Of a stretch of 64,000 bases of DNA, positions 17,297 through 29,745 are shown in pieces (position 1 is the first letter of the stretch; the number at the start of each line of letters is the position of its first letter). The DNA is from Cytophagaceae bacterium (lineage in GTDB: Bacteria; Bacteroidota; Bacteroidia; Cytophagales; Cyclobacteriaceae). The DNA is taken from NCBI GenBank assembly GCA_006969745.1, contig CP030886.1:2763234-2827233 (forward strand), given 5' to 3'. Under the pieces are notes generated by a model that saw only the letters and a list, made by a program, of their open reading frames with translations, did no database searches and was not told where the DNA came from. A program made the translations under genes and the position numbers.

Positions 17297-17896
17297 TTAT
17301 CCTTCAAATTTTTGACTTACAGCATCCCAGTTTACTACATTAAAAAATGCGTTGATATAGTCTGGTCTTCTGTTTTGATAATTGAGGTAGTAAGCATGCT
17401 CCCAAACATCTAAGCCGAGGATTGGTGTGCCTCCGCATCCCACACCAGGCATCAAAGGGTTGTCCTGATTTGCAGAAGAACAAACCTCTAATGAGCCGTC
17501 TGCTTTTTTGCAGAGCCATGCCCACCCGCTACCAAATCTTGTAGCTGCCGCATTACTGAATTCATCTTTGAATTTGTCGAATGATCCAAAAGCGCTATTG
17601 ATAGCATCAGCCAAGGCTCCAGATGGCTCACCACCTCCATTTGGACTCATTACTTCCCAAAATAAAGAGTGATTCCAATGTCCACCACCGTTATTTCTTA
17701 TCGCTCCATTATCTGAATGATTTATCACAAGATCTTCTAAAGATTTCCCGGCAAGGTCAGTGCCCTCTACTGCTCCGTTCAATTTTGCGACGTATCCTGC
17801 ATGGTGCTTGCCATGATGGATTTCCATTGTTTTTGAGTCTATATGTGGTTCTAAAGCATCATGGGCATAGGGTAGGTTTGGTAATTCAAAAGCCAT
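17297..17896 (-). CDS. Superoxide dismutase, Fe/Mn family
   Basis: 199 aa. It dismutates superoxide in the cytoplasm. It starts [14 protein letters not shown], then [13 protein letters not shown] with the first metal His (~27), [11 protein letters not shown] with the second (~76), and [15 protein letters not shown] with the last Asp and His. The length is normal and there is no signal peptide. The residues that decide Fe versus Mn cannot be read safely here. It is upstream of the his leader on the same strand; the his attenuator terminator probably also ends its message. Confidence 0.96.
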   Translation of the reverse strand: MAFELPNLPYAHDALEPHIDSKTMEIHHGKHHAGYVAKLNGAVEGTDLAGKSLEDLVINHSDNGAIRNNGGGHWNHSLFWEVMSPNGGGEPSGALADAINSAFGSFDKFKDEFSNAAATRFGSGWAWLCKKADGSLEVCSSANQDNPLMPGVGCGGTPILGLDVWEHAYYLNYQNRRPDYINAFFNVVNWDAVSQKFEG

Positions 17897-17958
17897 AATT
17901 ATGTGATTTTATAGTTCCTTAAAAATTGATCTGTGAAGATAACAAGAGAAAGGCATGT

Positions 17959-18411
17959 TTAGTTGCCTCTAAGCTTTTTAAAAAAGTCTTTTATCAAAAC
18001 TTCACTTTCGCTAGCCATCACTCCGAGTTTAAGTTCGGTTTTTGGATGAATGATGTCTTTGCTGAAATTGGAGAAGCCTCGTTCTTTATCCAATGCACCA
18101 ATAACGACACGACCAATTTGCGTCCAAAACAGTCCGCCGGCACACATGCTGCATGGCTCAAGCGTGACAAAGAGAGAGCATTCGTTGAGGTATTTTGATC
18201 CGAGGTGATTTTGAGCGGCAGTAATTGCAAGCATTTCTGCATGTGCTGTTGCATCATTTAGCCGCTCTACACGGTTGTGATCTTTGGCGATAATCTTGTT
18301 TTCGCAAACTACAACTGCACCAATTGGGATCTCTCCTTCATCATAGGCATTTTGAGCCTCGAGAAGTGCTTGCTTCATGAAGTGCTCATCACTGTAGATA
18401 CTCAAACTCAT
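17959..18411 (-). CDS. tadA: tRNA-specific adenosine deaminase (TadA-type nucleoside deaminase)
   Basis: 150 aa. It makes inosine at the wobble position of tRNA-Arg. The Zn-dependent deaminase motifs are present: ATAHAEMLAI (HAE: Zn ligand His and proton-shuttling Glu) and LEPCSMCAGGLFW (PCxxC Zn ligands), with GEIPIGAVVV at the start. RVVIGALDKERGF and the closing basic helix fit TadA. The upstream secreted-protein gene ends in its start codon (1-bp overlap), suggesting co-transcription. Confidence 0.93.
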   Translation of the reverse strand: MSLSIYSDEHFMKQALLEAQNAYDEGEIPIGAVVVCENKIIAKDHNRVERLNDATAHAEMLAITAAQNHLGSKYLNECSLFVTLEPCSMCAGGLFWTQIGRVVIGALDKERGFSNFSKDIIHPKTELKLGVMASESEVLIKDFFKKLRGN

Positions 18412-18965
18412 TATTTCTCGCTGATTTTTACGCTACTCATAATATCGTTTGCGACCGGCTGATAAGTACTCATTAGCCTGGCTTTGCACCCGAAATTGAA
18501 AAGAAGAACCTGATTATTGTATGAGGTATATTGGATGTAAGTATAATATCTAGAAGACTTTGTCCCGGAGAATGCGTTCTCACTTTTGAGTGAAGAAACA
18601 AATTCAAAAACGATAAAATTTCTACCATTTACTTTTTTAATACCATCCTGAATGAATTCGACATTATCAAACATGGATTGGATGCTGGCCTTGTAAAAGC
18701 CATAAACCATCTCATCGTCGGCTGCCGTCCATCGCATGGGATTCCAGTTGATGCCCAAATCCACTTCTCTATCTTCTGTTGAGTGCATTGCCAGAGGCTC
18801 TCGCGCAGAGACAAACTTTCTCATCCGATCACTTGAACTCATAAGTGTAAATGTAGAAGGCACCATATATGAAATTTCATCATTGATTTGGTGTTTCACC
18901 ATTTTATCTTGAGAAAAAAGTGTACTCCAAGCTATGGTAAAAATGATAAGAAGAAGTTTTTTCAT
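18411..18965 (-). CDS. Hypothetical secreted protein
   Basis: 184 aa with an N-terminal signal peptide (~1-18, cleavage after TLFS) and a beta-rich, aromatic mature part (GINWNPMRW, FIVFEFVSSL, YYTYIQYTSYN, VLLFNFGC). No catalytic motif recognised. The shape suggests a small periplasmic PsbP/DUF-like fold, but I cannot name the family. It overlaps the tadA start by 1 bp and faces aspS across a repeat-family-1 copy. Confidence 0.7.
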   Translation of the reverse strand: MKKLLLIIFTIAWSTLFSQDKMVKHQINDEISYMVPSTFTLMSSSDRMRKFVSAREPLAMHSTEDREVDLGINWNPMRWTAADDEMVYGFYKASIQSMFDNVEFIQDGIKKVNGRNFIVFEFVSSLKSENAFSGTKSSRYYTYIQYTSYNNQVLLFNFGCKARLMSTYQPVANDIMSSVKISEK

Positions 18966-18985
18966 ACGGCGAATTTAAAGAAATA

Positions 18986-19075
18986 CACCCCTGAAGTCCC
19001 CTCAAGGGGACATTTCTTATTAAGATAAAAGTGAAATAGAAAATAAATCCCCTTTTGAAGGGGGTTAGAGGGATG
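18986..19075. repeat. Intergenic repeat family 1, copy B
   Basis: Starts CACCCCTGAAGTCCCCTCAA and ends GGGGGTTAGAGGGATGT with the two C/G-rich inverted repeats seen in copy A (11521-11603). The two copies share the same ends and order, with a different AT-rich middle. It occupies the divergent interval between the secreted-protein gene and aspS. Confidence 0.85.
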
Positions 19076-19143
19076 TTTTATTCTAAAATCCTGTGCTTAG
19101 TTCTACTTTTGCACCTCTTTTTGAAATACAAACTTTAAGTTTT

Positions 19144-20904
19144 ATGCTACGCACACATACTTGTGGAGAATTACGATCAGAACATGCAGGGCAAACGGTG
19201 ACACTTTGCGGCTGGGTACAGAAGCAACGGGACAAAGGAGGGGTAGTATGGATAGATCTACGAGATCGATATGGAGTTACACAGTTGATCTTTGAAGATG
19301 GTGTAACGGATCAGTCCATCATTGATCAAGCGAAGAAGATAGGGCGAGAGTTTGTAGTGAAGGCAACCGGAGAGGTTGTGGAGCGATACTCAAAGAATGA
19401 CAAGATGCCGACAGGTGACGTGGAGATCCGAGTAAACAAGCTGGAATTACTGAATGCATCGAAGGTGCCTCCATTCACCATAGAAGACGAAACGGATGGA
19501 GGTGAAGATTTACGTATGAAATACAGGTACCTGGACATCAGAAGAAATCCAATCCGTGAGAAGCTGCAGCTGAGACACACCATGATGCAGAAAGTTCGTG
19601 AGTATCTGGATGGGCAGCAATTTTTCGAAGTTGAAACTCCTTATTTGATAAAGTCAACACCAGAGGGTGCCAGAGATTTTGTGGTGCCATCTCGTATGAA
19701 TGAAAATCAATTTTATGCACTCCCACAGTCGCCTCAGACATTCAAGCAGCTCTTAATGGTTGCTGGAATGGATCGATATTTCCAGATTGTGAAGTGCTTC
19801 AGAGACGAAGATCTTCGTGCGGATCGACAACCTGAGTTTACTCAGATCGATTGCGAGATGACATTTGTGGAGCAAGAAGACATACTCCAGACTTTCGAGG
19901 GAATGACAAAGTTCCTTTACAAGGAGATAAAAGGAGTCGAACTGGAAGACTTTCAACGAATTAGTTACGACGATGCAATGATAAAATATGGCTCTGACAA
20001 GCCAGACCTTCGCTACGGAATGGAATTTTGCGAGCTAAATGATTTGGCCCAAGGCAAGGGGTTTGTTGTATTTGATAGCGCCGAGCTGATTGTTGGTATT
20101 AATGCGGTTGGATGTGTAGAATATACACGCAAGCAATTGGATGGGCTTACCGATTTTGTAAAAAAACCTCAGATAGGAGCCAAGGGGCTTGTTTATGTTA
20201 AATGCAATGAAGACGGTACGTTTAAATCTTCCGTAGATAAATTCTTTGATCAGGAAGCGCTCAGCGGGTGGGCTGAAAAATTTGATGCAAAGCCAGGAGA
20301 CCTACTTTTAATACTTGCAGGAGAAGCTAATCAAACAAGGAAAGCATTGAACGAGCTTCGCTTAGAAATGGGAGAAAGACTTGGTCTCAGGGATAAAAAT
20401 AAAGTAGCGGCTGCCTGGGTGCTGGACTTTCCACTTTTAGAATGGGACGAGGATTCAAAGAGATATCATGCCATGCATCACCCCTTTACAGCTCCTAAAC
20501 CTGAGGATATAGACAAGCTTGATTCAGCACCAGGTGAAGTACGGGCAAACGCATATGATATGGTGATCAATGGAGTGGAAGCAGGTGGAGGTTCAATTAG
20601 AATACACGACCGAGATATGCAGTCCCGAATGTTTGAGGTGTTGGGTTTCAGCAAAGAGGAAGCCGAGGCTCAATTTGGCTTCTTGATGGGTGCATTTGAA
20701 TATGGTGCACCACCACACGGTGGAGTTGCCTTTGGTTTCGACAGACTTTGTGCAATTATGGCAGGTGAGCAAAGCATCAGAGACTTTATTGCTTTCCCCA
20801 AGAATAATGCAGGCAGAGATGTCATGATCGATTCTCCTTCTAAAATCTCGGATGAACAGCTGGATGAGTTGGGCTTGAATTTGGTGGAACCAACAAAATC
20901 GTAG
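19144..20904 (+). CDS. aspS: Aspartyl-tRNA synthetase
   Basis: 586 aa from ATG 19144. An upstream in-frame start would add ~17 unconserved residues, and [19 protein letters not shown] is the usual bacterial N terminus. N-terminal OB-fold ([19 protein letters not shown]). Class II motif 1 is around [11 protein letters not shown], motif 2 is [18 protein letters not shown] and motif 3 is [12 protein letters not shown]; the bacterial GAD insertion lies at ~285-400. It charges tRNA-Asp (perhaps also tRNA-Asn, which cannot be told from sequence). Single gene on the plus strand, with a GDPD gene 47 bp downstream. Confidence 0.97.
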   Translation: MLRTHTCGELRSEHAGQTVTLCGWVQKQRDKGGVVWIDLRDRYGVTQLIFEDGVTDQSIIDQAKKIGREFVVKATGEVVERYSKNDKMPTGDVEIRVNKLELLNASKVPPFTIEDETDGGEDLRMKYRYLDIRRNPIREKLQLRHTMMQKVREYLDGQQFFEVETPYLIKSTPEGARDFVVPSRMNENQFYALPQSPQTFKQLLMVAGMDRYFQIVKCFRDEDLRADRQPEFTQIDCEMTFVEQEDILQTFEGMTKFLYKEIKGVELEDFQRISYDDAMIKYGSDKPDLRYGMEFCELNDLAQGKGFVVFDSAELIVGINAVGCVEYTRKQLDGLTDFVKKPQIGAKGLVYVKCNEDGTFKSSVDKFFDQEALSGWAEKFDAKPGDLLLILAGEANQTRKALNELRLEMGERLGLRDKNKVAAAWVLDFPLLEWDEDSKRYHAMHHPFTAPKPEDIDKLDSAPGEVRANAYDMVINGVEAGGGSIRIHDRDMQSRMFEVLGFSKEEAEAQFGFLMGAFEYGAPPHGGVAFGFDRLCAIMAGEQSIRDFIAFPKNNAGRDVMIDSPSKISDEQLDELGLNLVEPTKS

Positions 20905-20951
20905 CTTTTGGTACTTTTTTACTAACTTTTCGAGTCTAAATAATCACCCTA

Positions 20952-21887
20952 ATGACTAAGAAGTTTCTACTTTACTCCGCGCCGTTTTTCATATTGTTCG
21001 GAGCATTGTCGCTGTTCGAACCGTATCTGTATCGTCATTTATTCGCAAGCACGGATATTGACCGCCTGGCAGGCAAGGAGTTTCAAATTATAGCTCATAA
21101 AGGTGCCTCCGGTCTAGCCCCGGAAAATACGATGGCTGCCTTTAAGAAGGCAATTGAGCTCGGCGTAGATCAAATTGAATTGGATGTTCGTCACACAAAA
21201 GATGAAGAAATCATTGTTTTTCATGATCAAAGGCTTGACCGCATAGCTAGAGATACACTTGGTAACCCTGTCACTGGCGACGTACACGATTACACGCTTG
21301 AAGAGATCAAACAATTCGAGGTTGGCTCCTGGTTTGATTCTCAATATAAAAATGAAAAAATACCCACACTTCAAGAGGTTTTAGATTTTATTGATGGACG
21401 AGTTACTGTCTTAATTGAAATTAAGCACATGGATCATCCACACTACCATGATTTTGCAGAAAAATTGGTAGATGTAGTATTAAGTGAGGAAAATGGTGAA
21501 GATTGGATTATCCTTCAATCTTATGAGCCAAAATACCTGGATGAGGTCCACGAGCTGGATCCGTTGATTCAAACCAAAGCACTTATAATAGGTGAAGATT
21601 CAGCACCACTTATTGCTTTTTACGTTGAAACAAGAATTCACATGGGTAGAGCTAAAGAGAGTAATCGCATGAAGGCCATCAATCCACAGTGGGAAACACT
21701 TTCTCCCAGACGAGTATTTCAAATGCATGCAAAAGGATATGAAGTACATGCTTATCCTGTCAACACACGAGAAGATATGGTGAAAATGTTGAATGCGGGA
21801 GTGGATGGGATTATCACCGATTTCCCCAATATTGCCATCCAGCTCCGTAATGAAATTATGAGACTGGGACAGGAAACGCAGCAGTAA
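20952..21887 (+). CDS. Glycerophosphodiester phosphodiesterase family protein, membrane-anchored
   Basis: 311 aa. An N-terminal membrane segment (~4-22) precedes a GDPD TIM barrel. Active-site motifs: IIAHKGASGLAPENT (His49, Glu58), QIELDVRHTKD (Glu76, Asp78) and IIVFHDQRLDR (His91). It hydrolyses glycerophosphodiesters to an alcohol and glycerol-3-phosphate with a divalent metal. HKG in place of the commoner HRG is conservative. Its last 32 bp overlap the 3' end of the convergent TPR lipoprotein gene. Confidence 0.92.
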   Translation: MTKKFLLYSAPFFILFGALSLFEPYLYRHLFASTDIDRLAGKEFQIIAHKGASGLAPENTMAAFKKAIELGVDQIELDVRHTKDEEIIVFHDQRLDRIARDTLGNPVTGDVHDYTLEEIKQFEVGSWFDSQYKNEKIPTLQEVLDFIDGRVTVLIEIKHMDHPHYHDFAEKLVDVVLSEENGEDWIILQSYEPKYLDEVHELDPLIQTKALIIGEDSAPLIAFYVETRIHMGRAKESNRMKAINPQWETLSPRRVFQMHAKGYEVHAYPVNTREDMVKMLNAGVDGIITDFPNIAIQLRNEIMRLGQETQQ

Positions 21888-22836
21888 GCTCAGCTTCTGA
21901 TGCGATGTATCCGAAGGCATCCCAACTGGGACTTTCAAGCACTCTTAAAAACACCTCATTGGCTTTTTCAATATCGCCTTGCTGTTGATACCAATTTCCA
22001 ATGCCATATCCCATTGTAGGGTCAATATTTCCATCTTCTGGAAATGCTTTATTCATCAATTCATCTGCACTTTTCTCTCCTTTGAAGAGGAGCAGTAAAT
22101 CCAGATAAGGGTCATTTTCTACGATGATCATACTGGCATTTATTGGCTCAAGAAGCGGTTCTGCCAAATCCATATTTCCAATTTTCTTATAAGTCATGTA
22201 GAGCCAATAAGTAGTGGCTGTCAATAGATCATTATTGTCACTAAACTCCATGCATTTTTTGTATGCTGAAATAGCCTTGTCATACCTCCCATTGAGGTAA
22301 TGCGCTAACCCATAGTGATACCAGATATTAAATTTATCATTGCCTAGAGGCGTATTGAGCTTGTTCGGTATTCCGTCCGGTTCGATTGCATTGGGCGCTC
22401 CAACACTGTAATATGCAGCCATTTCAAAATCCTCAATGGCTCTATCTAACTGACGTGTGGAAATGTAGCGATGCCCTCTATGCCTCCTGAGCTTATACGA
22501 AGTGGGAAACTTCTCTAGTCCTGCTGTGTATACATTTATTGCCTCGAGATACCTTCCTAAATAAGCAAGCCTTCGCCCATGCCAAATGATCAATTCCAAA
22601 CTATCGGGGTTTGCATCAAGATTCGCTTTAGCCTCGAGAAGGTTTGCTTCCAACTTCTGTTTCGCGCTCTCAGTTAGTTGTTTAGATGGCAACTCTTCTC
22701 CCATAAAGTTGTAAATCTTGGTGGGATCTTTTTCTGCAATTGCACCAGGTTCATTGGAGATACGATTAGACGAGTCTCCGCTCGATTGGCATTGAAAAAG
22801 CAGTGTGGCAATTATAATTAGGTGGATTTTTTTCAT
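21856..22836 (-). CDS. TPR-containing lipoprotein
   Basis: 326 aa. A lipoprotein signal (LLFQC lipobox, Cys ~16) is followed by TPR helices: LIIWHGRRLAYLGRYLEAIN, IYTAGLEKFPTS-like, NIWYHYGLAHYLNGRYDKAI and TTYWLYMTYKKIGNMDLAE. TPRs mediate protein contacts; no enzyme domain seen. It lies 5 bp downstream of the amidohydrolase gene on the same strand, suggesting one transcript. The gene converges with and overlaps the GDPD gene by 32 bp. Confidence 0.8.
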   Translation of the reverse strand: MKKIHLIIIATLLFQCQSSGDSSNRISNEPGAIAEKDPTKIYNFMGEELPSKQLTESAKQKLEANLLEAKANLDANPDSLELIIWHGRRLAYLGRYLEAINVYTAGLEKFPTSYKLRRHRGHRYISTRQLDRAIEDFEMAAYYSVGAPNAIEPDGIPNKLNTPLGNDKFNIWYHYGLAHYLNGRYDKAISAYKKCMEFSDNNDLLTATTYWLYMTYKKIGNMDLAEPLLEPINASMIIVENDPYLDLLLLFKGEKSADELMNKAFPEDGNIDPTMGYGIGNWYQQQGDIEKANEVFLRVLESPSWDAFGYIASEAELTAAFPVPVS

Positions 22837-22841
22837 CTTTT

Positions 22842-24488
22842 TTATTCTTTCCAGTTTGGATATCCGGGTTGTTTTAATTCTTCGCCGTTTTTGGCTTCTT
22901 TCACCATTTCCCTCACCTCTTTCAGCAGCTCCTTGGCATCATAAATCACGCCATCTTTGATCGTATACCTCACACCACCAACACGGGTTACTTCATTATC
23001 CTCCGTGAGTTTGATAGCTCCAGTTCCATAAAGCACTTTCAAGTTAGCTAACGGATTCTCTTCTACAACGACCAGGTCAGCCATTTTCCCCACCTCTACC
23101 GTGCCAATTTCTTTCTCCATGCCAAGGGCCTGAGCACCCATCAAGGTAGCAGACCTTATCACTTCCAATGGGTGAAATCCAGACTCACGCAGCAATTCCA
23201 ACTCCCTGATATAAGCAAAGCCGTAAAGCTGGAAAATGAAGCCAGAATCAGAACCAGTGGTCACTCGACCGCCTCGATTTTTATATTCATTGACAAAAGT
23301 CATCCAAAGGTCATAGTTTTCTTTCCATGCCACCTCTTCCTCTGTCCCCCAGAAATGCCAGTAAGATCCATGGGACACTTTACTTGGTTGATAAAATTTC
23401 CATAGCGAAGGAAGAGTGTAATCATTGTGCCAGTCGGCATTTCTCGATCGCATAAGGTCACGACTTGCTTCATAAATATTGAAAGTTGGGTCCAAGGTAA
23501 AATCCAGCTCCAACAGTCTGTTCATCACCTCGTTCCACTTTTCGGAGTAAGGCTTTGCTGCCTGCTTCCATAATCTTCCTGCTTCACCAAATCTATCCTG
23601 CTCATTTTGATAGTTGTAGTCAACAGGATAATCCTGAACTACACGATCATCAAATAACGCTTCAGGCAATCCATACCAATGCTCCATGGAGGTAAGCCCT
23701 GCTTCCGCGGAGTTCAGCACGTTCCACCAGCCAACGTTAAGTTGTGCATGGTGACAGGCCGATCGCAAGCCAAGTCGCTTATTCTCCTTTAGCGCAGCTT
23801 CCATTACTTCGGGAGATGCGCCAAAGAATTTTATTCCATCAGCACCTCTTCTATAATTAGCACGAACCCATGAAATCGCTTCTGTGGCATTGGTAATTGG
23901 CCCTTTTAGCACCTCACTGGTGACAGATCGCTCGCCAGGCAGGTTTCTCACAATTTTGACCTCTTCCAGATTCTGCCCAAATGAGGTATAGGCAAGGATT
24001 CTTGGTGCAGTTATTTCATTGTTGATGCTTCTATTCTTATGTCGCAACACCCAGTCAAGTCCATTGCCTGCCGATGGGTCTCGGATGGTGGTGATACCAT
24101 GAGCCAGCCAAAGTTTGAATACATATTCTGCCGGGGTTCCCTGGCTCCTTCCGCCGATGTGGCCATGCATATCCACAAAACCGGGAAGTACGTACATACC
24201 TTCAGCATTAATTTCGGTTCCGTTTCCTTCCAATTTTGGACGCCTATCTGGATTTATTTCAACACCAGGGTAACCAACTACTTGAACCTTCGTAATCTTA
24301 TTTTTTTCGATGACAATATCTACTGGTCCGATTGGAGGAGCTCCGTTACCATTGATAAGAGTGGCTCCACGGATGATCGTCATGTCATAGGGACCTTCAC
24401 CGGAAGTTCTGGAAGGGGCTGGAGTGATTTGAGATATTGAAAAGTGAAAGACCAAAATGGCGAAAACAGCGGTTAGGAATTTTTTCAT
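22842..24488 (-). CDS. Secreted amidohydrolase
   Basis: 548 aa from ATG 24488, chosen because MKKFLTAVFAILVFHFSISQ is a good signal peptide; an upstream start adds 15 unlikely residues. Imidazolonepropionase/prolidase-like amidohydrolase: PGFVDMHGHIGG gives the HxH metal ligands, further His in RSACHHAQLN and SMEHWYG, the late Asp in TTGSDSGFIF, and KMADLVVVEENPL closes the beta-sandwich. It hydrolyses C-N bonds, probably of peptides or cyclic amides in the periplasm. Substrate unknown. Divergent from the thioredoxin-like gene, with 54 bp between. Confidence 0.9.
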   Translation of the reverse strand: MKKFLTAVFAILVFHFSISQITPAPSRTSGEGPYDMTIIRGATLINGNGAPPIGPVDIVIEKNKITKVQVVGYPGVEINPDRRPKLEGNGTEINAEGMYVLPGFVDMHGHIGGRSQGTPAEYVFKLWLAHGITTIRDPSAGNGLDWVLRHKNRSINNEITAPRILAYTSFGQNLEEVKIVRNLPGERSVTSEVLKGPITNATEAISWVRANYRRGADGIKFFGASPEVMEAALKENKRLGLRSACHHAQLNVGWWNVLNSAEAGLTSMEHWYGLPEALFDDRVVQDYPVDYNYQNEQDRFGEAGRLWKQAAKPYSEKWNEVMNRLLELDFTLDPTFNIYEASRDLMRSRNADWHNDYTLPSLWKFYQPSKVSHGSYWHFWGTEEEVAWKENYDLWMTFVNEYKNRGGRVTTGSDSGFIFQLYGFAYIRELELLRESGFHPLEVIRSATLMGAQALGMEKEIGTVEVGKMADLVVVEENPLANLKVLYGTGAIKLTEDNEVTRVGGVRYTIKDGVIYDAKELLKEVREMVKEAKNGEELKQPGYPNWKE

Positions 24489-24542
24489 GCTTTTTGATGT
24501 ATTAACTTTTGGCTCAGATTTAAAAATAATCAATTCAGCACT

Positions 24543-25100
24543 ATGGCCGCAGTAGAATCTAATATGATGCCGCTTGGAACGGTAGCTCCGGATTTTGATT
24601 TACCTGATGTAATATCAGGGGAGAATAAAACATTGGAAGATGTCAGCCTTGAATATGGAGTTGTAGTCATGTTTATCTGTGCCCATTGTCCATATGTAAA
24701 AAATATCGAAGAGGAGATAACTGTGGTGGCCAGGCAGTATTCTGAGCAGAAAATTGGATTTGTAGCGATCAGCTCGAATGATCCCGGTGATTATCCGGAG
24801 GATTCGCCGGAAGGTCTCAAGGCTCAAGCTGAGGAATTTGAATTCTGTTTTCCTTACTTGTTTGATGAATCTCAAGAGGTGGCGAAGGCATATCAGGCCG
24901 CCTGCACACCTGATTTCTTCTTATTTGATGAAGATATGAAGTGTATATATCGTGGCAGATTTGATGCAAGCACGCCAGGCAATCCAGAACCAGTGACTGG
25001 AGATGACCTTATTAATGCCTTGGAAGCACATCTGGAAGACGAACCTCAAGTAGAAGATCAGAAACCCAGCATTGGCTGTAGCATTAAATGGAAGAGTTAG
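24543..25100 (+). CDS. Thioredoxin-like/AhpC-TSA-family protein
   Basis: 185 aa. Thioredoxin fold of the peroxiredoxin/ResA side: APDFDLPDVISGE near the N terminus, then VVMFICAHCPYVKN with a CAHC redox pair (~41-44), FVAISSNDPGDYPEDSPE, and ACTPDFFLFD with the cis-Pro. No signal peptide. The CxxC placement (CAHC) favours a thiol-disulfide reductase or atypical peroxiredoxin rather than a typical 2-Cys Prx. Its stop overlaps by 4 bp the stop of the convergent nitronate-monooxygenase gene. Confidence 0.85.
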   Translation: MAAVESNMMPLGTVAPDFDLPDVISGENKTLEDVSLEYGVVVMFICAHCPYVKNIEEEITVVARQYSEQKIGFVAISSNDPGDYPEDSPEGLKAQAEEFEFCFPYLFDESQEVAKAYQAACTPDFFLFDEDMKCIYRGRFDASTPGNPEPVTGDDLINALEAHLEDEPQVEDQKPSIGCSIKWKS

Positions 25101-26065
25101 TATTTGTTTAATAATTCAGCCTGTTCCTGAATCGCCTCCTTAAATTCACTTTTCAATCGGTCTACAAGTTCACCTACGCCTGGTGAATCCTCTATCTTGG
25201 TGACTCCCTGACCAGCTGACCAAATGGTTTTCCATGCTTTGGCCTCATCATTTGCAGATAGCTCTTCGCCAAAATCAACTTTTGCAGATTGCTTCCACAT
25301 TTCTTCGGTAATGCCCATTGTCTCAAGACTTGGTCTAAGGAAATTGGCGCTAACTCCTGAAACAGCAGCGGTGTATACAATGTCAGAGGCGCCGGCATCA
25401 ATAATCATTTGCCGATATTCCTCGGGAGCTTCACTTTCCTTAGTGTTGATGAATCTTGTGCCCATGTAAGCAAGGTCAGCGCCCATTTGCATCGCCGATG
25501 CGATATCTCTTCCTGTGGAAATACATCCCGAGAGTAGAATGGTTTTATTAAAGAATTTTCGTATTTCGCCTACAAATGGCATAGGATTCAATGTTCCCGC
25601 ATGTCCCCCTGCACCGGCGCAAACGAGGATCAGCCCATCTACACCTGCCTCGGCTGCTTTCTCGGCATGTCTCTTCATAATCACATCGTGAAATACAAGT
25701 CCTCCGTAGCTGTGCACTGCATCCACTAGTTGGGTTACTGCGCCGAGTGAAGTAATAATCAGAGGAACCTGGTGTTTTACGACAATTTCAAGGTCTGCTT
25801 CAAGACGTGGGTTGGTTTTATGCACGATCAGGTTGACGCCAAATGGTGCCGCTTTTTTCCCGGTTTCTGTTTCCCATCGGGATAGTTCCTCTTTTATTTC
25901 GATGACCCATTCTTCGAATCCCTCTGTAGATCGATTGTTAAGTGCCGGAAAGGTGCCAACAATTCCATTTTTGCAACACTCAATGACCATTTTTGGTCCT
26001 GAAATGAGAAACATCGGTGCTGCCACAGCCGGGAGGGAAAGGTCAGAAATAAATGGTGCTTTCAT
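25097..26065 (-). CDS. Nitronate monooxygenase / FabK-like flavoprotein
   Basis: 322 aa FMN-dependent TIM barrel. It starts PFISDLSLPAVAAPMFLISG and shows FGVNLIVHKTN, the phosphate-binding ILLSGCISTGRDI, and MGADLAYMGTRFINTKES. The catalytic His is probably in VCAGAGGHAGTLNPMPF. Enzymes of this group oxidise alkyl nitronates or reduce enoyl-ACP (FabK); this short-type sequence with GAGGHAGT fits nitronate monooxygenase best. The downstream gene on the plus strand overlaps at the stops only. Confidence 0.88.
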   Translation of the reverse strand: MKAPFISDLSLPAVAAPMFLISGPKMVIECCKNGIVGTFPALNNRSTEGFEEWVIEIKEELSRWETETGKKAAPFGVNLIVHKTNPRLEADLEIVVKHQVPLIITSLGAVTQLVDAVHSYGGLVFHDVIMKRHAEKAAEAGVDGLILVCAGAGGHAGTLNPMPFVGEIRKFFNKTILLSGCISTGRDIASAMQMGADLAYMGTRFINTKESEAPEEYRQMIIDAGASDIVYTAAVSGVSANFLRPSLETMGITEEMWKQSAKVDFGEELSANDEAKAWKTIWSAGQGVTKIEDSPGVGELVDRLKSEFKEAIQEQAELLNKY

Positions 26066-26114
26066 ATTGATTGAGATTCAAGTTTAATTAATAGTAATAT
26101 GTTGGAAATTCTTG

Positions 26115-26570
26115 TTAGCCGTCACATTCACCGAGCTCTTCATATAGTTTTCTCAGATCTTTGATAAATGATTTAATGGCACTTGGTGCTTCCCCAAACT
26201 CATATGTGACCTTTTTTGAGCCTTCTGAAGTTGTTATTTCAATCCATTCTGCACCTCCATCTGCACAATCGGGGCAACCAATGGTTTCTTCCAACTTAGC
26301 AAATGATTCCAAATCTACCATGGAACTTATAGGCACAAATGAGTCAATCGGCTTTTCACAGCTTTTTTCTTCAAGATTAGGATTAACTCTTGGAATCACC
26401 GTTTTGACAGCCTTGCCATCAATCAGTTCTAGCGTCTGAATACAATAGCCAGCACATGCACCAAAACTGGTGCCAAATGTAATTTTTTGGATATCTGAAC
26501 TTTGCACTTCTTCTTGACAGTTAGAAACTAAGACAGAAATTAACACAAACGTTAGCGAAATCAGTTTCAT
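26115..26570 (-). CDS. Hypothetical lipoprotein
   Basis: 151 aa from ATG 26570 (an earlier ATG would give a poor signal). Lipobox LVSNC, then a Cys-containing mature part: GACAGYCIQTLELIDG, SCEKPIDSF, GCPDCADGGAEWIEI and a final GECDG. Six or more Cys suggest disulfides or metal binding. No named family assigned, though the ITFGxxFGxCxGYC-type strand recalls DUF6438-like proteins. It faces panB across 111 bp. Confidence 0.75.
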   Translation of the reverse strand: MKLISLTFVLISVLVSNCQEEVQSSDIQKITFGTSFGACAGYCIQTLELIDGKAVKTVIPRVNPNLEEKSCEKPIDSFVPISSMVDLESFAKLEETIGCPDCADGGAEWIEITTSEGSKKVTYEFGEAPSAIKSFIKDLRKLYEELGECDG

Positions 26571-26681
26571 ACCTATAATTAATACATCAGGCAATTTACG
26601 ATCAATTCAATTACCGTGAGAGGTACACAATCATTTTACGGTCAGGTACCAATTATGTAAATTGCGCATCCATTTTACACC

Positions 26682-27497
26682 ATGAGTATACACGGAAATA
26701 TTAAAATCGTAACCACCCACCAGCTTCAGGAAATGAAAGCAAAAGGTGAGAAAATATCCATGCTGACAGCCTATGACTATTCCATGGCTAAGATCATTGA
26801 TCAGGCTGGAGTAGATGTCATACTGGTAGGTGATAGCGCTTCCAATGTCATGGCTGGAAATGAAACCACGCTTCCAATCACACTCGACCATATGATCTGG
26901 CATGCTACCTCGGTAGTGAAGGCAGTAAATCGAGCACTGGTTGTGGTGGACGTACCTTTTGGAAGTTACCAGGGAAGCTCCTCCGAAGCTCTTCGTTCAT
27001 GCATTCGAATCATGAAGGAATCAGGTGGACATGCTGTGAAGATGGAAGGTGGAATAGAAATAAAGGAAAGTATTACCAGAGTGCTTTCAGCAGGGATCCC
27101 GGTAATGGGACACCTCGGACTTACCCCACAATCAATTTATAAGTTCGGAACCTACACTGTGCGGGCAAAGGAGGAAGCAGAAGCTAAAAAATTGATTGAG
27201 GATGCCAAGGTCCTGGAAGAGCTTGGATGCTTTGCCATTGTATTGGAAAAAATACCCTCCAAATTGGCCAAAAAAGTTTCTGAAGCGATTGCTATTCCAA
27301 CCATTGGCATTGGTGCAGGACCAGACACTGATGGTCAGGTATTGGTGGTACACGACATGTTAGGCATCACCCAAGACTTTAAACCACGTTTTCTTAGACA
27401 GTATGCAGATCTCAATACGATCATGAAAAATGCTTTTGAAAATTACGTGTCCGACATTAAATCCCAAAAATTCCCCAACGAAAAAGAGAGTTATTAA
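26682..27497 (+). CDS. panB: 3-methyl-2-oxobutanoate hydroxymethyltransferase
   Basis: 271 aa. It makes ketopantoate for pantothenate/CoA synthesis. Motifs: [36 protein letters not shown] with Mg-binding Asp, [17 protein letters not shown] and [15 protein letters not shown]. All catalytic parts are present and length is normal. The next gene, icd, starts 21 bp downstream, so the two may be co-transcribed. No panC or panD nearby. Confidence 0.96.
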   Translation: MSIHGNIKIVTTHQLQEMKAKGEKISMLTAYDYSMAKIIDQAGVDVILVGDSASNVMAGNETTLPITLDHMIWHATSVVKAVNRALVVVDVPFGSYQGSSSEALRSCIRIMKESGGHAVKMEGGIEIKESITRVLSAGIPVMGHLGLTPQSIYKFGTYTVRAKEEAEAKKLIEDAKVLEELGCFAIVLEKIPSKLAKKVSEAIAIPTIGIGAGPDTDGQVLVVHDMLGITQDFKPRFLRQYADLNTIMKNAFENYVSDIKSQKFPNEKESY

Positions 27498-27503
27498 CCT
27501 TAA

Positions 27504-29735
<2,232 letters not shown>

Positions 29736-29745
29736 AAGCATTAAG

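Noticed and set aside
19093-19143. Longer N terminus for aspS
   Set aside because: Adds ~17 residues with no match to bacterial AspRS, starts at a weak codon next to a repeat element; ATG 19144 gives the canonical start.
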